The position numbers and the translations under genes are program-made. DNA of 9,563 nt from JBEKCP01 sp050014815 (GTDB lineage: Bacteria > Planctomycetota > Planctomycetia > Pirellulales > Thermoguttaceae), in assembly GCA_050014815.1 (NCBI GenBank), contig JBEKCP010000184.1:1-9563 (forward strand), given 5' to 3'. Below the pieces are notes generated by a model. It saw only the letters and a list, made by a program, of their open reading frames with translations, searched no databases and was not told the DNA's origin. Of the stretch, positions 1-7,555 are shown in pieces. How positions within the stretch are numbered: position 1 is the stretch's first letter; each line of letters begins with the position of its first letter.

Positions 1-1335
1 CTTCGCCGCCACCAGCAGCGGAATGGCCGCCTGGCTGGTAATGTCGCCGCCCATCTTGACGGCCTCCAGATGCGCCGTCGGCGGCTGGTCCTGGCGGAGC
101 GTGAGGTTGCAAGAGGCGGCCTTGGGGTTCTCAATGCCCTCGGTGTCGCGCAGGGCGATCCGCAAATTCAAGCATGGGCGGTAGGGCTTTGGCGCTCGCA
201 CCAGCAGTTGCGCCTCGAAGCGCCGTGGCGACTGCCGGCCGCCGGTCTGGATCCGGCAACTCCCCGCCGGTTCCTGGTCCAGCCATGTCCGCGCCTCGGC
301 AAGGTCCTTGGTCGCCATGCCGGACAAGGCCACGACGCCCTCTTCCGGGACGTCGATGGTCGTCGCGCCGCGGCGCACGGTGCGGGGCGGACGCCGGGTG
401 TAAGGCGGGCTGCGGACTTCGATTTCCAGGTCGCTCAGGTCCGGCGGCTCGACCAGCTCAACCCGGAACTCGCCGGTCCGGTCGTCGTTGCCCGTCACGT
501 AGAAGGTCAGCGGCTCGTTGACCATAGAGAGGGTCTTCGCATAGGTGCGCTGGTCCGGACCGGACGCCGGGACCGTTTCCGCCGATTGCCCCAGCGAAGG
601 AAATCGCATGTGGAAAGTTACCTGTTGCGGGGCCACGCTCGCGGCCTCGGCCGTGACGGTGATCGTCAGCGGATCGCCGCGGACCACGCGGATCGGGTCG
701 TCGGCTGAAACCAGCAGGATCGTTTGCTTGGGATATACGGCCTCGCGCCACAGCAAGTTACGGGCGGCCCAGGGCGCGGCGACATCTCCCGCCGCCCAAG
801 CCAACGCGCCGGTCAGCACCAGCAGCGCGGAGGCGATGCCCAAGATGCTCCACACCGGCCGCGACCGCAGAATGGAGCTGAATCGCAGCCCCAGCGCCGC
901 CTGGTTGGCCTCGCCGGCCACGTGGCGGACGAGCTCCTCCGAGGCGCCGGGCATGCCGCCTTGGCCGCGCTGGAAGTAGACGGCGCTGAGCAGCCGGTCC
1001 TCCAACTGCGGATACCCGCGCTCCACCAGCGCCGCCAGGTCGGCCTCAGTGAAGCCGCGGAGCAGGCTGCGGAGCAGACGTTTCCAGACGATCATGGCGA
1101 CGCCGGCCAGGCACAGGCCATCCAGCAGCAGCCGCGGGGCCAGCGGCAAGTGCTCCTTCGTCAGGCGGTAGAGGCCGTAGTCGACGACCAGGGAAACCCA
1201 GGCGGCCAACAGGAGCGCGGCCAGCACCCAGCCCAGGCCGCCAAAGGCCAGGCGCAGCCGCAGATCGGCCCCCAGCCTCCGCAGCCGCGAATGCACGCGA
1301 GGATCAACCAGCGGTGGATTGTGTACGGCTGACAT
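1..1335 (-). CDS. DUF4175-like large membrane protein, N-terminal part (runs off left edge)
   Basis: The frame is open without a stop from the ATG at 1335-1333 to the window edge, giving 445 residues with no C-terminus. Two hydrophobic helices (about residues 30-53 and 68-86) are followed by a cytosol-like stretch containing YPQLEDRLLSAV (about 109-120). A third helix (about 161-182) precedes a long, beta-rich, presumably periplasmic part with Ig-like character (about 203-420). This hairpin, 'PQLxDRL' stretch, third helix and beta-rich order is what I know from DUF4175-type proteins and their planctomycete relatives, which are usually over 1,000 residues with coiled coil further on. That part is outside the window. 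The start lies 12 nt after the stop of VWA protein 2, with no Shine-Dalgarno visible, so translation may depend on coupling. The reading is certain as an ORF. The family name rests on layout and one motif, and function is unknown. Confidence 0.82.
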   Translation of the reverse strand, partial: MSAVHNPPLVDPRVHSRLRRLGADLRLRLAFGGLGWVLAALLLAAWVSLVVDYGLYRLTKEHLPLAPRLLLDGLCLAGVAMIVWKRLLRSLLRGFTEADLAALVERGYPQLEDRLLSAVYFQRGQGGMPGASEELVRHVAGEANQAALGLRFSSILRSRPVWSILGIASALLVLTGALAWAAGDVAAPWAARNLLWREAVYPKQTILLVSADDPIRVVRGDPLTITVTAEAASVAPQQVTFHMRFPSLGQSAETVPASGPDQRTYAKTLSMVNEPLTFYVTGNDDRTGEFRVELVEPPDLSDLEIEVRSPPYTRRPPRTVRRGATTIDVPEEGVVALSGMATKDLAEARTWLDQEPAGSCRIQTGGRQSPRRFEAQLLVRAPKPYRPCLNLRIALRDTEGIENPKAASCNLTLRQDQPPTAHLEAVKMGGDITSQAAIPLLVAAK

Positions 1336-1347
1336 AAGGCGTGATTG

Positions 1348-3885
1348 CTACATCATCTTATACACTTTACGCGATGTCCATTCGGTGAGCAACAGCAGGC
1401 CGAACAGCAGCAGCGTCAGCCGGGTGGACCACAAAGGATGCGGCGACTCGCTGGTTACCCGGACTTCGCTCGCCGGGATTCTGCCGGGCAGCGTCTCGAT
1501 CTCGTCCAGCCGGAGGAAGCGGGATTCGACGCCGGCCAGCTCGCCCAGCGCGTCGAAATCGGCCTCCGGCTTGCGGAACTCGGCCTGGGGCAGCCGCACC
1601 TCGATCATGCGTGTCGACACCTCCTCCGCCGACCAGTCGGCCATGCCGGTCTCGTCGCTCTTGACGGTCAGCTCGAAGGTGCCCATGCGCTCGGCGCGGA
1701 TCGTGCCCGCATAAAGTCCGGGCCGTTGCCGGCTAATCGTCTGCCGCACCGGCTCGCCCCCGTCCCGCCCGCGCATTTCCAGCACCAGGGCCTTGGCCTC
1801 CAGCGGGTTGAAGTCGCGGTTGGAGGCTTCGATCCGCACGTCGATGTCGGAGCCGGCGTCGAACGCATCGCCGGCGGTAGTGACCAGGATGCGGCTTTTC
1901 TCCAGCCGTCCGGCGGCGAGGAACTCCATGATGTTCGACCAGAGTTGCTCGTAGCGGGCCGCGTCGTCGATCGCCCGCCAGCGCCAGGTGCCGTCGAAAC
2001 CCAGGTAGAGCACGCGTCCGCGGCCGTAGTACTGGACTGCCGCCAGCGGATCGACCTGATCCTGCCGCCCGCGCGACGTATCTTCCCGCACGGCCAGGGC
2101 CACCGCGGCCGGCTTCAGTTTGGCAACGCGTTGCGTGCGGTAGACGCCGGGCATGCGCCGCCACGTGGCGGCGCTGTCGGCGCCGGCCGTCCCCAAGCGG
2201 AGGGCGGGATGGGCCTGGCCCTCCGAGGTCAGCTCCACGCGCCAGGTCTGCCGCTCGTCGCCGCGCGGGCCGGCCGCTTCCTCCGGCGCCAACACCACGG
2301 GCAACAACGCGCCCAGCGGCTCCAGCGCCCCGTGGCCGCCCAGCGTTCGGGCGGATGATTTGTTCCCCGCCAGGTAGCACAGGCCGCCCTGCTGCTTGCC
2401 CACGAACTGGTCCAGCAGTTCCAGAAACCGCTCGTCGAAGCTGCCTGGGACGTGCCGCGGATCGCACAGCACCACCACGTCGTAGTCGGCCAGTTCCTGC
2501 CGGCTGGCGGGCAGGGCCGTTCGCTTCATGCCCAGCGAAGCATCCTGGTTGAATCGCGGGTCGGCGTTCTGCTGCCACACGGTCACGGCATAGTGCTCGG
2601 CGCTTTTCAGCAGGAAGTCCCGCACGTGCTGGAATTCCCAGGAAGCGCCGCCGGCGACCAGCAGCACCTTCACCTTCTGGTCGGTGACCCGGACCACGGC
2701 CGACGCCTGGTTGTCGCTGGCGATGCTGTCCTCGCGGGGCGGGATGATTCGGGCCTGGTACGTGTACGCGCCCACCGCGGGCGCGTCCGTCACCAGCGCC
2801 ACCTCCTGAAGTCCCGCGGCCGCTCCCGACGCCGGAGGCGTGCCGGGCTCGGGGTCGCCCCCGATCGTCACCTCGGCGCGGACCTGCGTGTCTTCCCAGT
2901 CCTCCTGACCCGAACGGCTCCGCCACAACTGGACTTCGGTGGTCGTCCTTGGCATCGAGCGGTGCGTGACCAGGGCCGTGAGCGCAATCTTGCTTCCCGC
3001 ACGGGCTTCGCGCGGCGCCAGAAGCTGGGTGATCGCCACGTTGCGCGGCGGCACGGGATCGCCGACCGCGACCGAGAACAGCGGCACGCCCCGCTGGCCG
3101 GCCATCTGCGCGGCGCCGGCCAGGCGGGCCCTTTCCACGCCCGTGCCTCGGCCGTCGGAGACGATGACGACGGCCGCCAACCGCCGGCCCTCCAGGGCGT
3201 TGAGCATCTCTCGGACGGCGCGGCCAAGATCGGTATACCGCCCATCCGCCTTCAGGCTATCCAGCCGCTGCCGCACGGTTTCCGCAAAGTCGCTCGCTTC
3301 AGCGGCGGCGGCAGTGTCGGTGTCGGCCAACCGTTCGACGTAGGATTTGTCCTCCGCGCCCGTGACGCCGAAGCGGTAGACCACCAGCGGATGATCGGCG
3401 GCCAGCTTGCTCAAAGCCCCACCTTGCCGCGACAGGGCCAGGCGAACGGCTTCCGCCCGCGTGGGCCGGTCTTCGCCGGCCAGGCGGCCCGCAGGAAGAC
3501 CTAGCGCGGCGGCCAGTGCCGCCTGCTGGGAATCGCTGTAGCGATCCCGCCACTGCATCGACAGCGTATCATCCACCAGCACCACGACGGCGCCGCGGCG
3601 GACGTTGGAGAAACGGACCATCAGGGCGGGCTGGAGCAGGACCCAGAAAGCCAGCGCCAGCACCGCCAGCCGCGACGCGGCGATGGCCAGTTTCACGCCG
3701 CGCGAAGTCGCGCCCTCGCGAAGGTAACAGCGGACCGTCCACCAGCCCAGCAGGGCGAACAGGGCCAGCAGCGCCAGCAGGACCGAGGCGCTGGCGGGCA
3801 TGCCGGTCAGGCGGAGCGACCAGCCGTCGGCCCCGGCGAAATCGGCGCCCGACAGTCCCAGCAGCCACTGCCACAGGAAGTTCAT
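1348..3885 (-). CDS. Membrane-anchored VWA protein 2 with amidotransferase-like domain
   Basis: This protein has 845 residues. Two N-terminal helices (about 33-49 and 65-87) lead into a von Willebrand A domain (about 98-275). Its metal site reads DDTLS (D105, T107, S109), with T218 in YTDLGRAV and D244 in VSDG. T107 replaces the first Ser of the usual DxSxS. A linker with beta-rich segments (about 285-400) is followed by a class-I-glutamine-amidotransferase-like fold (about 405-660). Its elbow region, GLCYLAG (501-507), has Leu where the catalytic Cys would be expected, so catalysis is unlikely. GRGRVLYLGFDGTWRWR (621-637) is a motif I associate with planctomycete relatives. A final helix (about 822-835) gives a short basic cytoplasmic tail. 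The start at 3885 is chosen because ATGA overlaps the stop of the upstream gene and GGAG (3894-3897) lies 8 nt before it. An upstream ATG at 4065 would only add 60 residues that shadow the upstream gene. Probably a periplasm-facing partner of the MoxR system; ligand unknown. Confidence 0.92.
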   Translation of the reverse strand: MNFLWQWLLGLSGADFAGADGWSLRLTGMPASASVLLALLALFALLGWWTVRCYLREGATSRGVKLAIAASRLAVLALAFWVLLQPALMVRFSNVRRGAVVVLVDDTLSMQWRDRYSDSQQAALAAALGLPAGRLAGEDRPTRAEAVRLALSRQGGALSKLAADHPLVVYRFGVTGAEDKSYVERLADTDTAAAAEASDFAETVRQRLDSLKADGRYTDLGRAVREMLNALEGRRLAAVVIVSDGRGTGVERARLAGAAQMAGQRGVPLFSVAVGDPVPPRNVAITQLLAPREARAGSKIALTALVTHRSMPRTTTEVQLWRSRSGQEDWEDTQVRAEVTIGGDPEPGTPPASGAAAGLQEVALVTDAPAVGAYTYQARIIPPREDSIASDNQASAVVRVTDQKVKVLLVAGGASWEFQHVRDFLLKSAEHYAVTVWQQNADPRFNQDASLGMKRTALPASRQELADYDVVVLCDPRHVPGSFDERFLELLDQFVGKQQGGLCYLAGNKSSARTLGGHGALEPLGALLPVVLAPEEAAGPRGDERQTWRVELTSEGQAHPALRLGTAGADSAATWRRMPGVYRTQRVAKLKPAAVALAVREDTSRGRQDQVDPLAAVQYYGRGRVLYLGFDGTWRWRAIDDAARYEQLWSNIMEFLAAGRLEKSRILVTTAGDAFDAGSDIDVRIEASNRDFNPLEAKALVLEMRGRDGGEPVRQTISRQRPGLYAGTIRAERMGTFELTVKSDETGMADWSAEEVSTRMIEVRLPQAEFRKPEADFDALGELAGVESRFLRLDEIETLPGRIPASEVRVTSESPHPLWSTRLTLLLFGLLLLTEWTSRKVYKMM

Positions 3886-6137
3886 CGCGACAACTCCAGT
3901 GCGCTCGGCATGCGCCGCACGTAATGACCAAACCGCAAACCCAAGAAGCTCTCCACCGCCAGTATCGCCAGCAGCACCGCCAAGAAGACCCACCACAAGG
4001 CCGACAGCGGAGTGGAAGCTTCCGCCGCCTGCCCCTCGGCGGCCAGGTTCGGCACGTAGGTGCAAGGCCGGCCGACGACGGTTCGCAGGTCCCCCTCCGT
4101 CATCAAGGTCAGGTCCGATTCCTTGGGGTCCGGCCGGCGGGAGAACAGCACCCGTTGCTGCGTCCGGTCGGTCAGGGCCAGCGTCAATTCATAGAGCCCC
4201 GCGTGCGCGGGCTGCGGGCAGACCACCGACCGCTGCCGGCCGTCGTCCTGCAAGGCCAGCACCTCGATGTCCTCGGCCGGGTAGGCGGGGGTCTTGAGCA
4301 CCGCGGAAACGGCCCCGCTCAGGCGGACCGGCAGCGTGTAGCCGATCGTCCGCCCCGCCAGGTCGTCGAGGTCGTTCTCCGCCACGCGAGCCAGCTCCCA
4401 CGCCATGTCGTTCATCACGGGCAGGAAGGACAGGTCTTTCGGCCAGTTGGTCCACTTCGTGTCGGCCGACGAGTACCACATGATCACGCTGCCTTTGCCG
4501 TAGCTTCGGCGGCAGACGGCGGGCAGGCCGTTGTCGAACGACGCAAGGATCTGCGAGCCGGCCGTGGCTCGGGCGGCCTCGCCCGGCTCGATCAGGGCCG
4601 GCACCACGGCATGGAAGCGGACAAACTGGCTGAAATTGGGGCCGCGGCTGGAGAACAGGCGGAGCATGGGGATGTCGCGGACGCTCTCAGCGGCCAGCCG
4701 TACGAACTTCTCGCCGTCCGCCGTCGGCAATGGGCGGTCGGCCAGCGGCAGCGGCGAAAGCCCGCGCCCGTCGGCGTAAAACGGACCGTTGTAGAATGCG
4801 GTGCTGATGTTGTCGCCGGCGAAGATGGCCAGCCCGCCGCCGGCGCGGACGTACTCCTCGATGGCCCGCAGCCCGGGATAGATCGTCTGCCCGCTTTCGT
4901 CGCGCGACGCGGGAAACTCCCGGACGTTGGTCAGCACCACAAGATCGTAGGCGGCCAGCGACGCCGGGTTCCACGTAGCGGCCGATTGCACGTCCACCCG
5001 CCGGCCAAATGTCCCCCGGCCGGAAGGGTCCAGGGCGTGGGCCAAGGCGTAGGAGGCGCTTTCCTCGTCGCCCGGGTTGGGGCTGCCATCCAGCACGAGG
5101 ATCCGCAGGGCGTCGCGGACCTCGAAAGCCAACCAGCAATCGCTGTCCGCCGGCAGGTCGTCGGGCGGCAGTGTGACCCGAACGGCGGTGCTCCCGGGCG
5201 CGTCGAAGGTGCATGAGAGTTCCACCTCCGCCGTCTCGCCGGGGGCCAGCGCCGGGACCGGCTGCACCGGCAGTTTCATCTCGCCGACCGCGGCTTCCAG
5301 TTGCGTGGCAACGCTCGCCTCCTGGCCGGTGTTGCGGATGGTGACCCGCAAGGGAGTCGAAACGCCGGCCACGGGCACGTTTCGCCCCAGGGCCACGCGC
5401 TCGACGGCAAGGTTATTGCGGCAGGGCACGCCGAAATCCAGCAGGGCAATCTCCGCGTCGCGGCTGTCGAGAGCCGCCAGGGCGCTTTGCAGCGAAGCGG
5501 CGGATTCCGGCCCGGCAAAGTCCGGCTTTCGGAAATCGCTGAGCAGGTGCAAGCGGACCGGCATCGCCTCCTGCGACGCCACCAGTTCGGCGGCCAAGCG
5601 GATCGCGGCGGGAAAGTCGGCGCGGAGGCCCGTGGGCTTCGAGGCCGAGATCCGCGCGGCCAGGTTGCCGCGATTCGCCTCGGCGGCCCCTTCCAGGCGA
5701 CCCCAAAAACCGTCGCTCCGCGGCCGCGAGGCCGAGATCACGGCCACCAGGTCGCCCTCGGCCATGCCCTCCAGGCGGCGCACCAGGTGGGCGCACGCCT
5801 TCTGATACAGCGTCGTCCCTCCCGCCTGCTGGCCCATCGAAAGGCTGTCGTCCAACACGAACAGGTGGGCCCGCGGGGCCGACCGGCCCACCGAAACGCC
5901 GGAAGTCCGCACGTCGGCCAGCATCAGCCCGACCAACACGCAGGCCAGCACGCGCAATAGGATCAAGAGCAGTTCTTCCCAGCGGAGCCGGTGCCGGCTG
6001 CGGCGACGGCTTTCCAGCAGGAAGCGAAAGGCCGCGAACTCGACCACCTGGTATCGCCAGCGGAAAAGGATATGGATCACCACCGGCCCCAGGGCCAGCA
6101 GCAATCCTCCCACGGCGATAGCAGGAATCAGGGTCAT
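3882..6137 (-). CDS. BatA-type VWA protein 1 with amidotransferase-like domain
   Basis: This protein has 751 residues. Residues 1-75 match the BatA/aerotolerance-regulator N-terminal module: a helix (about 3-24), then HILFRWRYQVVEFAAFRFL, a basic RRRSRHRLRWEELLLILLR stretch, and a second helix (about 55-75). A VWA domain follows (about 90-240) with a full DxSxS motif, DDSLS (D96, S98, S100), and D201 in LLSDF. The usual metal-binding Thr appears to be Ala173 (RADFPAAI). A CARDB-like beta domain (about 242-340) is followed by an amidotransferase-like domain (about 343-590), with GGGLAIFAGD at 433-442 lacking the nucleophilic Cys. A C-terminal helix (about 713-733) ends in a basic tail. The start at 6137 gives exactly the BatA signature. 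No Shine-Dalgarno is seen just before it, and the heptamer array ends 48 nt upstream. The end overlaps the next start by ATGA, implying coupled translation. Family assignment is firm; cellular role is inferred from MoxR-VWA operons. Confidence 0.93.
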   Translation of the reverse strand: MTLIPAIAVGGLLLALGPVVIHILFRWRYQVVEFAAFRFLLESRRRSRHRLRWEELLLILLRVLACVLVGLMLADVRTSGVSVGRSAPRAHLFVLDDSLSMGQQAGGTTLYQKACAHLVRRLEGMAEGDLVAVISASRPRSDGFWGRLEGAAEANRGNLAARISASKPTGLRADFPAAIRLAAELVASQEAMPVRLHLLSDFRKPDFAGPESAASLQSALAALDSRDAEIALLDFGVPCRNNLAVERVALGRNVPVAGVSTPLRVTIRNTGQEASVATQLEAAVGEMKLPVQPVPALAPGETAEVELSCTFDAPGSTAVRVTLPPDDLPADSDCWLAFEVRDALRILVLDGSPNPGDEESASYALAHALDPSGRGTFGRRVDVQSAATWNPASLAAYDLVVLTNVREFPASRDESGQTIYPGLRAIEEYVRAGGGLAIFAGDNISTAFYNGPFYADGRGLSPLPLADRPLPTADGEKFVRLAAESVRDIPMLRLFSSRGPNFSQFVRFHAVVPALIEPGEAARATAGSQILASFDNGLPAVCRRSYGKGSVIMWYSSADTKWTNWPKDLSFLPVMNDMAWELARVAENDLDDLAGRTIGYTLPVRLSGAVSAVLKTPAYPAEDIEVLALQDDGRQRSVVCPQPAHAGLYELTLALTDRTQQRVLFSRRPDPKESDLTLMTEGDLRTVVGRPCTYVPNLAAEGQAAEASTPLSALWWVFLAVLLAILAVESFLGLRFGHYVRRMPSALELSR

Positions 6138-6185
6138 GTGGATTTTGGATGTCAGATTTGAGATTTGAGATTCAGAACCGCCCCT
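6138..6185 (-). repeat. Spacer between array and batA-like start, with 7-bp AGATTTG repeat
   Basis: These 48 bases are far more AT-rich than the genes around them. On the plus strand they carry AGATTTG twice in tandem (6154-6160 and 6161-6167), then a partial copy AGATT (6168-6172). This is a second heptanucleotide repeat with a different sequence from the large array beside it. No Shine-Dalgarno precedes the batA-like ATG on the minus strand. The sequence looks like intergenic repeat-family DNA rather than the 3' end of a degraded gene. Confidence 0.6.
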
Positions 6186-6395
6186 CCTATCTCCTATCTC
6201 CTATCTCCTATCTCCTATCTCCTATCTCCTACCTCCTATCTCCTATCTCCTATCTCCTATCTCCTATCTCCTACCTCCTATCTCCTACCTCCTATCTCCT
6301 ACCTCCTATCTCCTACCTCCTATCTCCTATCTCCTATCTCCTATCTCCTATCTCCTATCTCCTATCTCCTATCTCCTATCTCCTATCTCCTATCT
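6186..6395. repeat. Heptanucleotide tandem array, 30 units of CCTATCT (AGATAGG on the minus strand)
   Basis: There are exactly 30 contiguous 7-bp units with no indels. Twenty-five read CCTATCT and five read CCTACCT (starting at 6228, 6270, 6284, 6298 and 6312). Four of the variants alternate with the standard unit, forming a 14-bp higher-order period between 6270 and 6325. On the transcribed minus strand the array begins two bases after the moxR stop. Each unit junction reads AGGAG and each unit contains TAG, so all three frames are closed every 21 nt and the array cannot be translated in the operon's direction. Heptanucleotide short tandem repeats are known in cyanobacteria; I do not know a named planctomycete family. 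It occupies the place where a DUF58 gene is expected. Confidence 0.97.
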
Positions 6396-6397
6396 CC

Positions 6398-7456
6398 TTA
6401 TGCCCTCACAAGTTCCTTCGCCTGCGGATCCTGTGTAATTCCGCTCTCCTTGGCCGGGATGGTTTCGATCAGCCGTTCCACGAGCCGGTCGGCCGAGAAC
6501 CCTTCGGCGTCGGCGTTGAAATTCATCACGATGCGGTGGCGGAGCGCCGGCTTGGCGACGGCCGTGATGTCGTCGGTGGCCACGTGGTAGCGCCCGTGGA
6601 TCGCCGCATGCGCCTTGCCGGCCAGCACCAGGCACTGGCACGCACGGGGGCCCGCGCCCCAACTCACATGGTCGCGGACGAACTGGGGTGCGTCCGCCTG
6701 GTTCACGCGCGTGGCCCGCACCAGCCGCAAGACGTAATCGACCACGTGCTCGGAAACCGGAATCCGCCGCACGACGTGCTGGAGCGCAAGGATCTGGTCG
6801 CGGTCGAGGATTGCCGTCACCTCGCCCTCCTCGTCCGCCGTGGTCTGGAAAATCACCCGCTTCTCTTCCTCCCAGCTTGGGTAATCGACCAGGATCTTGA
6901 ACATGAAGCGGTCCTGCTGGGCCTCGGGCAGCGGATAAGTCCCCTCCTGCTCGATGGGGTTCTGCGTGGCCAGCACGAAGAACGGCGTGAGCATCGGGTG
7001 CCGCGAGCCGCCGGCGGTGACCTGCCGCTCCTGCATGGACTCCAGCAAGGCCGCCTGGGTCTTTGGCGGCGTGCGGTTGATCTCGTCGGCCAGGATCACG
7101 TTGGCGAAGATCGGCCCGCGCAGGAAGCGAAAACTCCGCTCGCCCGTGGCCTTGTTCTCCTGGATGACCTCGGTGCCGGTGATGTCCGAGGGCATCAAGT
7201 CCGGCGTGAACTGGATGCGGCTGAACTCCAGCCGCATGCACTTCGCCAGGGTCGAGACGAGCAGGGTTTTGGCCAACCCGGGCACGCCTTCCAGGATCGC
7301 GTGGGATCGGGTCAGGATGCAGATGAGCGCTTCCTCGACCACCCGCTGCTGGCCGACGATGAGTTTTCCCATTTCACAGCAGAGGGAATGGTAGGCTTTT
7401 CGCAGGCCGTCGACGGCCGCCACGTCGCTCGCCGCCGCTGGTGTCTGTGCGTTCAT
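6398..7456 (-). CDS. MoxR-family AAA+ ATPase
   Basis: This protein has 352 residues, the normal length for the family. Visible motifs are Walker A GVPGLAKT (57-64), Walker B ILADEINR (121-128, with D124 and E125), sensor 1 LATQNP (162-167), and the sensor 2 region SWGAGPRA (265-272, with R271). EGTYPLPEAQQDRFMFK (171-187) is the standard MoxR stretch. The C-terminal lid domain runs to about 335. MoxR proteins are cytoplasmic hexameric ATPases that remodel or activate partners, typically with VWA proteins encoded beside them, as here. The start at 7456 is supported by AGGAG at 7463-7467 with a 6-nt spacer. The stop TAA (6400-6398) is followed after two bases by the heptamer array, so the junction reads TAAGGAGATAGG. 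A normal planctomycete neighbour, DUF58, is missing downstream. The symbol is left blank because MoxR paralogues are many. Confidence 0.96.
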   Translation of the reverse strand: MNAQTPAAASDVAAVDGLRKAYHSLCCEMGKLIVGQQRVVEEALICILTRSHAILEGVPGLAKTLLVSTLAKCMRLEFSRIQFTPDLMPSDITGTEVIQENKATGERSFRFLRGPIFANVILADEINRTPPKTQAALLESMQERQVTAGGSRHPMLTPFFVLATQNPIEQEGTYPLPEAQQDRFMFKILVDYPSWEEEKRVIFQTTADEEGEVTAILDRDQILALQHVVRRIPVSEHVVDYVLRLVRATRVNQADAPQFVRDHVSWGAGPRACQCLVLAGKAHAAIHGRYHVATDDITAVAKPALRHRIVMNFNADAEGFSADRLVERLIETIPAKESGITQDPQAKELVRA

Positions 7457-7462
7457 CTTGCT

Positions 7463-7467
7463 CTCCT
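7463..7467 (-). promoter_or_regulatory. Shine-Dalgarno site of the moxR-type gene
   Basis: The minus strand reads AGGAG, six bases before the ATG at 7456. It is the clearest ribosome-binding site in the operon and fixes this start. The three other starts that begin a transcript segment or follow a gap (8650, 6137, 1335) have none as good. Confidence 0.8.
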
Positions 7468-7555
7468 AGTGTTAATGTTTACCGTTCGCATGCGGCAATC
7501 AGGCCGTTGGCCCGCCCTGAAGCTCGACCCACGCGAGTTGTGGATCTTGGTTGTT
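7468..7555. other. Intergenic gap between toroid-fold gene and moxR-type gene
   Basis: This short gap carries an 8-bp palindrome CGCATGCG (7487-7494) and a weak GGCC-AAC-GGCC hairpin on the minus strand. No U-tract follows the hairpin, so it is not a convincing terminator. Read-through from the upstream gene into the moxR-type gene is therefore likely. Confidence 0.45.

Noticed and set aside
1733..2926. A 397-codon minus-strand frame inside VWA protein 2, and 7479-8798 overlapping the toroid-fold gene
   Set aside because: Both are out-of-frame readings of clearly supported genes, rich in Arg, Gly and Pro.
3886..4065. A 60-residue N-terminal extension of VWA protein 2
   Set aside because: It overlaps the C-terminal coding part of VWA protein 1 and has no motif. 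The ATGA overlap with an upstream GGAG supports the start at 3885.
3516..5216. A 566-codon plus-strand open frame, with similar ones at 1345-2358 and 2452-3504
   Set aside because: All are antisense to the two VWA genes, show Arg/Gly/His-rich composition and no recognisable domain.
6186..6395. CRISPR array
   Set aside because: The units are 7 bp and contiguous, with no spacers.
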